From NCBI GenBank assembly GCA_044353195.1, contig JBILCJ010000033.1:1-15366 (forward strand): a DNA stretch of 15,366 nucleotides, written 5' to 3'. A program made the translations under genes and the position numbers. Source of the stretch: UBA4416 sp044353195. Lineage in GTDB: Bacteria > Bacteroidota > Bacteroidia > B-17B0 > Aurantibacillaceae. The notes beneath the pieces were generated by a model. It ran no database searches and was not told the origin of the DNA. It was given only the letters and a program-made list of their open reading frames with translations. Below are positions 5,759-13,505 of the stretch, one piece after another (position 1 is the stretch's first letter; every line of letters starts with the position of its first letter).

Positions 5759-6454
5759 ATGGCAGTTTATAAATTTAAAATTTTTGTTGAGGACAATGAA
5801 GATATTTATCGAGAAATAGAAATATTATCTGGACAAACGTTTGAGAATTTTCATGATGCCATTCAAGAGGCATATAAATTTGATAAAAAACATTCAGCTT
5901 CTTTTTTTGTAAGTGATGATTATTGGCGAAAAGACCAAGAAATTACGCTTAAGCAAGATGATTTACCATTAGATAATGATGAGATTAAAAAAGGTGTTGC
6001 TCCAAAAAAATTAATGTCATCTACAAAAATTGCAAAGTATATTGACCAACCTCGTCAGCGATTTATGTATGTATTCGACCCCAATGTGAAATGGTCGTTT
6101 TGCATAGAATTGATGAAAATATTACCAGACAATCCAAAAGGTGTTTATCCAGTTTGTGTAAAAAGTTTAGGAGCTTCTCCAAAACAATACAAACAAACTG
6201 CTATGGCTAAACAAGAATTAACAACGGATCAGTTGATTGCATCGATGTTGAATGAGCCTGAAATAGAAGATGAAAGTGAAATTTATAAAGCCATTAAAAA
6301 TGATACAAATGGTATTGATGATGGGGATTTAAATCATTTAGAAGCAGAAGAGGGTGAGGATTCTGAACACGAAGAAGAAGAAGGATTTGAAAACGATGAA
6401 GAAGACGATGATCATGAGATACCTGAAGATTATGGTACCGATGACGATCACTAA
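5759..6454 (+). CDS. pRiA4b ORF-3-like (TnpR-like) protein with a long acidic tail
   Basis: This 231-residue soluble protein has two parts. Residues 1 to about 145 resemble the plasmid pRiA4b ORF-3-like domain, which also carries the 'IS1096 passenger TnpR' label. The N-terminus has VYKFKIFVEDNEDIYREIEI (3-22), then FENFHDAIQEAYKFDKKHSASF (28-49), a YDQPRQRFMYVFDP-like segment (94-108) and a strand-rich IELMKILP region. Residues 166-231 are an acidic low-complexity tail in which 33 of 66 residues are Asp or Glu, likely disordered. No recombinase serine or transposase motif is seen and no mobile element surrounds it, so the TnpR name should not be taken as a function. It follows the dehydrogenase by seven bases and precedes GAPDH by 40, pointing to co-transcription. 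Its biochemical role is unknown. Confidence 0.75.
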   Translation: MAVYKFKIFVEDNEDIYREIEILSGQTFENFHDAIQEAYKFDKKHSASFFVSDDYWRKDQEITLKQDDLPLDNDEIKKGVAPKKLMSSTKIAKYIDQPRQRFMYVFDPNVKWSFCIELMKILPDNPKGVYPVCVKSLGASPKQYKQTAMAKQELTTDQLIASMLNEPEIEDESEIYKAIKNDTNGIDDGDLNHLEAEEGEDSEHEEEEGFENDEEDDDHEIPEDYGTDDDH

Positions 6455-6494
6455 CATACAAACAATAACAACAAATAAAAAAATAACACAGACA

Positions 6495-7958
6495 ATGAGC
6501 ATTCAAGAAAAAGCAAATGAAGCCTATGAAAATCAGTTAAATGATTGGATTAATCAAGAAAAAGCGGCGATCGATTTAATCGGGACTATTGGAAAATTAT
6601 GGTTTGAAAAATCAATTGAATTAATATTATTTAGAAATCAGTTAGTTGATAGAAGTGCCAGTGAAATCATGAGTTTGCATTTATATGCAAAAGATATTGT
6701 AAAGAAATCAATTTCGGTAAACGATACCTCGTTATTGGCTAGTATTATTTTAAATACAAATGTGTGTGCATCACGTATTGATATTGGAAAATTAGCTTTT
6801 GAATATCAACAAGAAAAAGCAAATTATAAAACAGCAAATGAATTTATTCATGATAAATTAAAAAATTTAATTAACGTGACTACAACACATGCACCTAAAG
6901 ATGTTGTGTTGTTTGGATTTGGAAGAATTGGTCGTTTGGCGGCTCGCGAAATTATTTCGCAAGCAGGTAAAGGAGAGCAGTTACGCTTACGTGCTATTGT
7001 AACGCGTGGTAACAGTAGTGAAGAAATTGTAAAACGAGCCGACTTACTTCGTACGGATTCTGTGCATGGTAATTTCCCTGGTACAGTTATTGAAGATTTA
7101 GAAAACAAAGCATTAATTATTAATGGACATACAGTTCATATGATTGATGCAAAAAACCCTGAAGATGTTGATTATACAATGTATGGAATTGATAACGCTT
7201 TATTGATTGATAATACAGGCGTTTACAGAAATGATGTGGAATTAGGTAGACATTTAAAAGCAAAAGGAATAGAAAAAGTGTTATTAACCGCACCTGCTTC
7301 TGGTAATGTTCCAAATGTTGTGCATGGTGTCAATCATGAAACAGTTGACTTAAAAACACAAAAAATATTTTCTGCTGCATCTTGTACAACAAACGCTATT
7401 ATGCCGATTCTTTATATCATTGATAAAGAATTAGGAATACAAAAAGGACATATTGAAACAGTTCACTCTTATACAAACGATCAAAATTTATTAGATAATT
7501 ATCATAAAAAATCGCGTCGTGGTCGTTCTGCAGCATTAAATATGGTTATTACTGAAACAGGTGCTGAAAGTGCTTTGAAAAAAGTATTGCCACATTTATC
7601 AGGTAAGTTTACTGCTAATTCTGTTCGTGTACCAACTCCAAATGTATCGTTAGCGATATTAAATTTGAACATCAATAAAGAAGTTACTAGAGAAGAAGTT
7701 ACTGAAATCGTTCGTAACTATGCTCTTAATGGTGCATTGGTTGAACAAATTCAATTTGCGTTTAGTAACGAATTAGTATCTTCTGATATCATTGGAAATC
7801 CTTGCCCATCTGTATTTGATAGCAATGCTACGATTATATCTCCAGATAAAAAGAGTATTGTATTATACGTGTGGTATGATAACGAATATGGTTATACACG
7901 TCAAGTTATTAGGTTCTCTAAGCATATTTCTGAAGTAAGAAGAGCAATTTACTATTAA
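6495..7958 (+). CDS. gap: Glyceraldehyde-3-phosphate dehydrogenase, long form with N-terminal extension
   Basis: GAPDH oxidises glyceraldehyde-3-phosphate to 1,3-bisphosphoglycerate, or works in reverse in gluconeogenesis. From the ATG at 6495 the protein has 487 residues, about 150 more than the classical ~335. An upstream in-frame ATG at 6354 lies inside the preceding gene and adds only low-complexity residues, so it is rejected. The first ~134 residues form a helical extension of unknown role. The catalytic core begins at about 136 with GFGRIGR (141-147). The active-site cysteine is C297 in ASCTTN, the base H324 is in HSYTNDQ, RVPTPNVS lies at 378-385, and the signature WYDNEYGYT at 460-468. 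The strand-2 residue that is Asp in NAD-specific enzymes (E. coli AIND) is Thr here (AIVTRGN, 167-173), followed by Arg. Cofactor preference is therefore open. A strong two-way terminator follows. Confidence 0.93.
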   Translation: MSIQEKANEAYENQLNDWINQEKAAIDLIGTIGKLWFEKSIELILFRNQLVDRSASEIMSLHLYAKDIVKKSISVNDTSLLASIILNTNVCASRIDIGKLAFEYQQEKANYKTANEFIHDKLKNLINVTTTHAPKDVVLFGFGRIGRLAAREIISQAGKGEQLRLRAIVTRGNSSEEIVKRADLLRTDSVHGNFPGTVIEDLENKALIINGHTVHMIDAKNPEDVDYTMYGIDNALLIDNTGVYRNDVELGRHLKAKGIEKVLLTAPASGNVPNVVHGVNHETVDLKTQKIFSAASCTTNAIMPILYIIDKELGIQKGHIETVHSYTNDQNLLDNYHKKSRRGRSAALNMVITETGAESALKKVLPHLSGKFTANSVRVPTPNVSLAILNLNINKEVTREEVTEIVRNYALNGALVEQIQFAFSNELVSSDIIGNPCPSVFDSNATIISPDKKSIVLYVWYDNEYGYTRQVIRFSKHISEVRRAIYY

Positions 7959-7980
7959 TCGTTAAATTGAGTTCATTTCA

Positions 7981-8017
7981 AAAAAAAACCTAACTGTTGT
8001 ATCAGTTAGGTTTTTTT
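7981..8017. terminator. Bidirectional terminator between gap and the beta-propeller gene
   Basis: AACCTAACTG (7987-7996) pairs exactly with CAGTTAGGTT (8003-8012) around a 6-base loop, with an A-run on the left and a T-run to 8017 on the right. It serves the two genes that converge here. Confidence 0.85.
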
Positions 8018-8039
8018 ATTTTAGGATTTATCTAAAGAA

Positions 8040-11000
8040 TTAATGTTGTTTCCATTTTTCATCTTTACCTTTAATATAAGGTATTTTAGAAGAATCTAAT
8101 GTTTGTTCAATTGTTTTTAACTGTGCAATAATTAAATCTAATTTTGTTCTAAATAATTGATATTCTTCTCTTACAATACTTATATTTTCTTTTTGGGTAG
8201 TCGTTACACCAGCAGTACTTTCATACAATTGATACGTTACATTGCCTAACCGATTTGCAAAGCTTGGAGGTGTTTCAAATTCCTTTGAGGCTTTGATACC
8301 ATCACCATAGAACAAAATTTCACATTCCTGTAAGGCAAGTTTTATGTTTCGTACATTCTCTAATAATTTCATGTATGTGTTTGGATAAGTTGTCAGAGCT
8401 AGTTTGATGTACTCCATTTTTTCTTTGTATTCATTCATTAGTCTTTCTGACCCACTCATGCTACGGTTGAGTTCGGCAACTTCATTTTTAAAGTTTGTTA
8501 ACTCTAAATTGGCTTTATAATTTTTTAGTTGACTATTTAAACTTTTTATTTTAAATGCTGTTTCAGAAATTATTTTTTCAGCTACTCCATTTTTTAAAAG
8601 ATAAATTTCAACGGTGTATTTTCCTGGCATAACTAAATGCCCATCATCGCTACTTTCATATCGGCCTGGCTTCGGTTTATTCGGATTTAATGGGCTTGTT
8701 GTTTCCATTCTTAAATTCCAATTGATTCGATTAATTCCCTTAGCTGGCGAACTTGTTATTCTTTTTAGTTCTTTCCCAGTAGTGTCTTTAATAACCCAAA
8801 CGAGTTGAGATGTTTCTTCTTGCTCTTCTTTTCTTAACTCATCAAAACTAGGGTAATTGTTGTCTTTTTTTTCTTTTTCTAATTGCTCTTGTTTTTCTTG
8901 TCGAATACTTTTTAATGATTTAAATTCATCTTTCATATATAAAGAAAATACAGCGCCAAACATCGGATTTTGAGCAGCCCATAAATCAGCACCTTGAGAG
9001 CCTGTTCCAGTTAAACCTAATGGTGAAGATGGAACATAAAGCAAAGCTTCTTTTACAGGAAATAAAAAAGCGCGTTGTGACAAGGTTTCTTTTTTTAATT
9101 GACGTAATGGCGAGTAATTATCTAACACATAAAAACCTCTTCCAAACGTGGCTGCCACTAAATCATTTTCTCGTTTTTGAATATCAAAATCATACACGGC
9201 AATGGTTGGTAATCCATTTAATTTGATCCAGTTCTTTCCACCATCATTGGTGAAGTAGGCGCCAAATTCGGTGCCAACAAACAATAAATTTGGATCTTCA
9301 AAATCTTGTTTAATACAGTATACTGATCCTCTGATTGGCAAGTTGCCTGTTATGTTCACCCATGTTTTTCCTTTATCAATACTTTTTAAAACATAGGGTT
9401 TAAAATCGCCAGAACGGTGATTGTTAAATACGGCAAATACTTCATTTTCGTCGAACAATGAAGCAGATATCATATTAACACGCGTGTTTTTCGGCACGCC
9501 AATAAATGTTTCTATTTTTGTCCACGTAGCGCCTGTATTTTCTGAAACTTGTATTAATCCATCATCAGTTCCTGCATATAATAACCCTTTCTTTTTAGGT
9601 GATTCATCTAAGGCAATTATGTTACCATAGATGGTCGTCGATTGGTTTTTCATCACGGCATCAATAGACCAAACCTGTCCCATCACTTTTAATTTATTTC
9701 TATCAATTTGTTGTGTCAAATCATTTGAAATTAATTTCCAATCATCTCCATCATTTTGTGATTGAAATACCTTGTTTGCTGCAAAATAGAGTGTATGATG
9801 ATCGTGTGGTGAAACTAACAAGGGTGCGTCCCAATTCCAACGGTAGGCTGCTTCTCCTTTTCCTGGAAGTGGTTGTATCGAAATTTTTTCGCCTGTAACT
9901 TTATCATAACGAACAAGTCCACCGTATTGAGATTGCGAAAAAACAATGTTAGGATTAGTAGGATTGATAGCAGATTCAAATCCATCACCACCACATGTAA
10001 TGAACCAATCAGAATTTAAAATGCCTGCATTATTGATGGTTGCAGAAGGACCACCCATTGAATTATTATCCTGCGTGCCACCATAAATAGTATAAAATGG
10101 AAATACATTGTCTGTTGCAACTTTATAAAATTGAGTAATAGGAAGATTTGCATAATATTTCCAATCCTTCGCATGATTGTATGTTTCATAAATTCCACCG
10201 TCACATCCAACGATCCAATGTTCAGTATTTGAAGGTTCAACCCAAATGCAATGATTGTCAACATGTTTCAAATCTTCTCCTGTACTGACGAATGTTTTTC
10301 CTCCGTCATTGGTGTGATGAAGCCACGTATCCATAACAAATACTTTATCACGATTTTTTGGATCGCAACTAATTTCTTGATAATAGTTGCCACTGGTATT
10401 ATAACTTGACATTTTTTCCCAGCTTGCACCTTTATTTATCGATTTAAAAAATCCTCCTTTGTCATATTTTGCTTCTACAATGGCATACAAATAGTTTTCA
10501 TTAACTTGGGAAACTGCTATTCCAATTCTTCCCATTTCACCTAGAGGTAATCCATTTGTAATTTGCTGCCAAGTTTTTCCCCCGTCAGTTGTTTTATAAA
10601 CGGATGATTCGCTTCCTCCTCCAATGTATGTCCATTCATGTCTGCGTCGTTGATGCGATGTCGCATATAAAATAGTTGGATTTTTAGGATCAATTGTTAT
10701 TTCTGCAAAACCAGTTTCCTCAGAAATATATAAAACACGTTCCCAATTTTTTCCACCATCTGTTGTTTTATAAATACCACGTTCACCTCCCGATTTCCAT
10801 AATGGTCCGTAAGCCGCAACCCATAAAGTATTTTCATCAGTTGGATGAATAACAATATTTCCAATATGTTCGGAGTTTTTTAATCCCATATTTTTAAAAC
10901 TTTTTCCGCCGTCAGTTGATTTATAAATACCATCTCCATAGGCAACCGAACGTTGATTGTTATTTTCTCCTGTTCCAACCCAAACAGTATTAGCATCACT

Positions 11001-11312
11001 TGGGGCAAGTTTAACGCATCCTATAGAAAATGAACCATAGTTGTCAAATATAGGATTGAATGTGGTGCCATGATTAGTTGTTTTCCAAACACCGCCAGAT
11101 GCAGCAGCAACATACCAAACATTTGTGTTATTAGGATCGATAGCTATATCGGCAACACGACCTGATGTGAGCGAAGGACCAACTAGTCTAAAATTTAGAC
11201 CACTTACAACGGAAGGATTTAAAAGTGAAGAATCCTTAGTTGTTATTTTTTTTTGTGCCATTGATTGTAAAGAAAAAATGGCGATGAGACTTGCACTAAT
11301 GTATTTTATCAT
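8040..11312 (-). CDS. Secreted BNR/sortilin-type beta-propeller protein ('glycosyl hydrolase', VPS10-like)
   Basis: A 1090-residue exported protein with a signal peptide (hydrophobic 4-17, likely cut after MAQ, 20). Residues ~40-735 carry about eleven Asp-box-like turns (S/T-x-D-x-G-x-T/N-W/F) at 78, 132, 183, 241, 291, 334, 377, 518, 590, 644 and 688, indicating tandem beta-propellers of the sortilin/VPS10 and GH74-like type. A linker with a charged coiled-coil-like stretch (about 793-833) leads to a small beta-sandwich (about 835-922, with NRINWNLR and VMPGKYTVEIYL). A helical C-terminal region (925-1085) follows, including TPPSFANRLGNV. Homologues are often named 'glycosyl hydrolase', but no catalytic residues can be assigned, so the substrate is unknown; binding or degrading extracellular polymers is only a guess. 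No T9SS sorting domain is present at the C-terminus. It is a single gene, divergent from the DUF1015 gene. Confidence 0.85.
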   Translation of the reverse strand: MIKYISASLIAIFSLQSMAQKKITTKDSSLLNPSVVSGLNFRLVGPSLTSGRVADIAIDPNNTNVWYVAAASGGVWKTTNHGTTFNPIFDNYGSFSIGCVKLAPSDANTVWVGTGENNNQRSVAYGDGIYKSTDGGKSFKNMGLKNSEHIGNIVIHPTDENTLWVAAYGPLWKSGGERGIYKTTDGGKNWERVLYISEETGFAEITIDPKNPTILYATSHQRRRHEWTYIGGGSESSVYKTTDGGKTWQQITNGLPLGEMGRIGIAVSQVNENYLYAIVEAKYDKGGFFKSINKGASWEKMSSYNTSGNYYQEISCDPKNRDKVFVMDTWLHHTNDGGKTFVSTGEDLKHVDNHCIWVEPSNTEHWIVGCDGGIYETYNHAKDWKYYANLPITQFYKVATDNVFPFYTIYGGTQDNNSMGGPSATINNAGILNSDWFITCGGDGFESAINPTNPNIVFSQSQYGGLVRYDKVTGEKISIQPLPGKGEAAYRWNWDAPLLVSPHDHHTLYFAANKVFQSQNDGDDWKLISNDLTQQIDRNKLKVMGQVWSIDAVMKNQSTTIYGNIIALDESPKKKGLLYAGTDDGLIQVSENTGATWTKIETFIGVPKNTRVNMISASLFDENEVFAVFNNHRSGDFKPYVLKSIDKGKTWVNITGNLPIRGSVYCIKQDFEDPNLLFVGTEFGAYFTNDGGKNWIKLNGLPTIAVYDFDIQKRENDLVAATFGRGFYVLDNYSPLRQLKKETLSQRAFLFPVKEALLYVPSSPLGLTGTGSQGADLWAAQNPMFGAVFSLYMKDEFKSLKSIRQEKQEQLEKEKKDNNYPSFDELRKEEQEETSQLVWVIKDTTGKELKRITSSPAKGINRINWNLRMETTSPLNPNKPKPGRYESSDDGHLVMPGKYTVEIYLLKNGVAEKIISETAFKIKSLNSQLKNYKANLELTNFKNEVAELNRSMSGSERLMNEYKEKMEYIKLALTTYPNTYMKLLENVRNIKLALQECEILFYGDGIKASKEFETPPSFANRLGNVTYQLYESTAGVTTTQKENISIVREEYQLFRTKLDLIIAQLKTIEQTLDSSKIPYIKGKDEKWKQH

Positions 11313-11378
11313 GGTAGTTTTTTTATAGATAAATCTACAATTTTTTTTAAGAATAGAAAGTAGTATACTAATTTATGC

Positions 11379-11394
11379 ATGAAAATGTTTTCAT
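11379..11394. repeat. 7+7 inverted repeat in the divergent intergenic region
   Basis: ATGAAAA (11379-11385) and TTTTCAT (11388-11394) are exact reverse complements separated by TG. The repeat lies 67 bases upstream of the beta-propeller gene and about 127 upstream of the DUF1015 gene, where an operator for either could sit. The rest of 11313-11521 is AT-rich, without a full TAnnTTTG promoter that I can defend and without a reading frame of note. Confidence 0.3.
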
Positions 11395-11521
11395 TTAACT
11401 GATTAAAAAGTTATAGTGATTCCTAAATTTAATTGTCATATGCCTTAAAAAAAATGATGACAGTGTTTATTATTTTTTATTAAATTTATATGATTTAATA
11501 AACTCAGTTTAATAAGATTAT

Positions 11522-12769
11522 ATGGCAAAAGTAATACCATTTAAAGCTATTCGTCCGCAAAATGATAAAGTGCATCTTGTAGCTTCACGCTCTGTTGATG
11601 GATACAATACGGTTGAGTTGCGCGAAAAATTAATGGGAAATCCATTTTCATTTCTTCATGTTATTAACCCGGATTTTGAAGACGGTATTAAAACAAAACC
11701 TGGATCTTCAGAACGTTTGCAAAAAGTAAAAAAACACTTTAAAAAATTTGTAAGAGAAAATATTCTTTTAAAAGATGAAAATCCATGTTATTATTTATAC
11801 CGACAAATAAAAGAAGGAAATGAATATTTGGGAATTATCGCTTGTACGAGCATCGACGATTATATTTCAGGAATTATAAAAATCCATGAGCAAACTATTA
11901 CTCAGCGCGAAGAAAAATTAAAAGATTATTTAGAAGTTTGTGAATTTAATGCAGAGCCTGTTTTATTTTCTTATCCAAATGATGCTGAAATTGATAGTAT
12001 TTCAGATGAAATCTCAAAATCGCGCTCTGATTATGATTTCACCACAACTGATAAAGTTCGTCATACGGTATGGGTGATTGATCATAAAAAAACCGTGAAA
12101 AAAATTGCAGAACGTTTTAGTGCCATCCCAAGTATTTATATAGCTGATGGGCATCATCGATCCGCATCATCAACCTTACTTGGTAAATTAAAAAGAACCA
12201 CAAGAAAATCATATACTGGTGAAGAAGCGTTTAATTATTATTTAGGTGTTTTTTTTCCAGAAAATCATTTAAAAATATATGAATACAATCGTGTAGTTAA
12301 AGATTTAAATGGATTGTCTTTAAATGAATTACTCTATAATCTTAAAACTAATTTTATAGTTACCGAAATACACGAAGCACAATTTAAGCCTATTCAATCT
12401 CAAGAATTTTCTATGTATGTAGAAAATAAATGGTACTCAATTAAAGTAAAAGATAAAATTTTTGATGCTAATGATCCAATAGATAGTTTGGACGCTGCCA
12501 TTTTAACCAAGTATATATTATCACCTTTATTTGATATTCATGATTTGAAAACGGATAAGCGAATTGGATTTGTTCCTGGTGTGAGAGGCAGCGAAGCACT
12601 AAAGAAACAAGTTAATGAAGGTAAAGCCGCTGTGGCATTTGGTTTATATCCTATTACAATGAAACATTTGAAATGGATTGCCGATACCAATCATATTATG
12701 CCGCCTAAATCTACTTGGGTTGAACCAAAAATGAGAAGTGGTTTAGTTATTTATAGTTTAGAAGAATAG
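11522..12769 (+). CDS. DUF1015 family protein
   Basis: A soluble 415-residue protein, the usual DUF1015 length. Family marks are the opening VIPFKAIRP (4-12), the early NPFSFLHVINPD region (40-51), YYLYRQ (90-95), the GIIKIHEQTI segment (117-126), NAEPVLFSY (143-151) and the hallmark IADGHHRSASS (207-217), whose paired histidines look like a metal- or phosphate-binding site. No signal peptide or membrane segment is seen. The biochemical activity of DUF1015 proteins is not known to me. In several phyla they lie near serine-biosynthesis genes such as serA and serC, but neither is in this window. Here it starts a two-gene run, with a PLP-binding YggS protein 11 bases downstream. ATG at 11522 gives the standard N-terminus. 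The family is secure, the function unknown. Confidence 0.9.
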   Translation: MAKVIPFKAIRPQNDKVHLVASRSVDGYNTVELREKLMGNPFSFLHVINPDFEDGIKTKPGSSERLQKVKKHFKKFVRENILLKDENPCYYLYRQIKEGNEYLGIIACTSIDDYISGIIKIHEQTITQREEKLKDYLEVCEFNAEPVLFSYPNDAEIDSISDEISKSRSDYDFTTTDKVRHTVWVIDHKKTVKKIAERFSAIPSIYIADGHHRSASSTLLGKLKRTTRKSYTGEEAFNYYLGVFFPENHLKIYEYNRVVKDLNGLSLNELLYNLKTNFIVTEIHEAQFKPIQSQEFSMYVENKWYSIKVKDKIFDANDPIDSLDAAILTKYILSPLFDIHDLKTDKRIGFVPGVRGSEALKKQVNEGKAAVAFGLYPITMKHLKWIADTNHIMPPKSTWVEPKMRSGLVIYSLEE

Positions 12770-12780
12770 TTTTACAAATC

Positions 12781-13428
12781 ATGTCTATTACTGAAAATAT
12801 TTTTCGTCTTAAATCGCAACTACCTCAGCAGGTTACGCTCATTGCTGTTTCAAAAACTAAACCTATTACATCTGTATTAGAAGCATACGAAGCTGGTCAA
12901 AAAGATTTTGGTGAAAACTATGTTCAGGAGTTGGTTGATAAACAGGCAGAACTTCCCAAAGATATTAATTGGCATTTTATTGGTCATTTACAATCAAATA
13001 AAGTGAAATACATTGCACCATTTGTGTACATGATTCATGGAGTAGATAGTATTAAATTATTGACTGAAATTAATAAAGAAGCAAAGAAAAATAATCGTGT
13101 GATTAATTGTTTACTTCAATTGTATATTGCGAAAGAAGAAACGAAATTTGGTTTAGATTTTGAAGAAGCTTCTGCTTTGTTAACTTCAAACGCTTTCCTT
13201 GACTTAAAACATATTTCTATTCAAGGTTTCATGGCCATGGCGTCAAACACCGACGATGAAGTACAAATTGAAAACGAATTTAAAAGTGTAGTAGATTTCA
13301 AAAATAATTTCCCACAATTCCCTGTTCTTAGTATTGGGATGAGTTCTGATTATGAAATAGCGATACAACAAGGATCAACACATATCAGAGTTGGAAGTTT
13401 GATTTTTGGTGAAAGAAATTACAATTAA
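12781..13428 (+). CDS. YggS/PLPBP family pyridoxal-phosphate homeostasis protein
   Basis: This 215-residue cytosolic protein is a single-domain TIM barrel related to the N-terminal half of alanine racemase. YggS/PROSC proteins bind pyridoxal 5'-phosphate and help control PLP levels and amino-acid pools; no catalytic turnover is established. The PLP lysine is K25 in AVSKTKP (22-28). Other conserved motifs are FGENYVQE (43-50), WHFIGHLQSNK (64-74), KFGL (122-125), GFMAMA (149-154), LSIGMSSDYEIAIQQGST (183-200) and the phosphate-binding HIRVGSLIFGER (201-212). The length is slightly short but complete. It starts 11 bases after the DUF1015 stop with no promoter between, so the two should share a transcript. 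A strong hairpin terminator follows. Confidence 0.94.
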   Translation: MSITENIFRLKSQLPQQVTLIAVSKTKPITSVLEAYEAGQKDFGENYVQELVDKQAELPKDINWHFIGHLQSNKVKYIAPFVYMIHGVDSIKLLTEINKEAKKNNRVINCLLQLYIAKEETKFGLDFEEASALLTSNAFLDLKHISIQGFMAMASNTDDEVQIENEFKSVVDFKNNFPQFPVLSIGMSSDYEIAIQQGSTHIRVGSLIFGERNYN

Positions 13429-13450
13429 GAATTACTTTTAAATTAATAAT

Positions 13451-13488
13451 AAAAAAAAGCAGCATGAATGAATCATTGCTGCTTTTTT
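13451..13488. terminator. Bidirectional terminator between the YggS and YHYH genes
   Basis: AAAAAAGCAGCA (13453-13464) pairs with TGCTGCTTTTTT (13477-13488). The loop can partly pair as TGA/TCA. The A-run on the left and T-run on the right suit its position between convergent genes. Confidence 0.85.
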
Positions 13489-13505
13489 AATTTGTTTTTT
13501 TTCTA

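Noticed and set aside
5759..6454. Evidence of a mobile element from the TnpR-like label
   Set aside because: No transposase, terminal inverted repeats or target duplication flank the gene, and no recombinase active site is visible.
6354..6494. Extra 47 residues at the start of GAPDH
   Set aside because: They would overlap the acidic-tailed gene in another frame and are low-complexity Lys/Thr/Met. The ATG at 6495 gives a sensible start.
6294..6506. Minus-strand frame rich in His, Leu and Tyr
   Set aside because: It is the complement of the acidic tail codons (GAA/GAT runs) and has no independent support.
10016..10264. Minus-strand overlapping frame inside the beta-propeller gene
   Set aside because: It is in a different frame of the same strand as a well-supported gene, with no family features.
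11494..11515. Direct repeat TTTAATAA, two copies 14 bases apart, before the DUF1015 start
   Set aside because: An eight-base A/T-only repeat is expected by chance in this AT-rich intergenic region.
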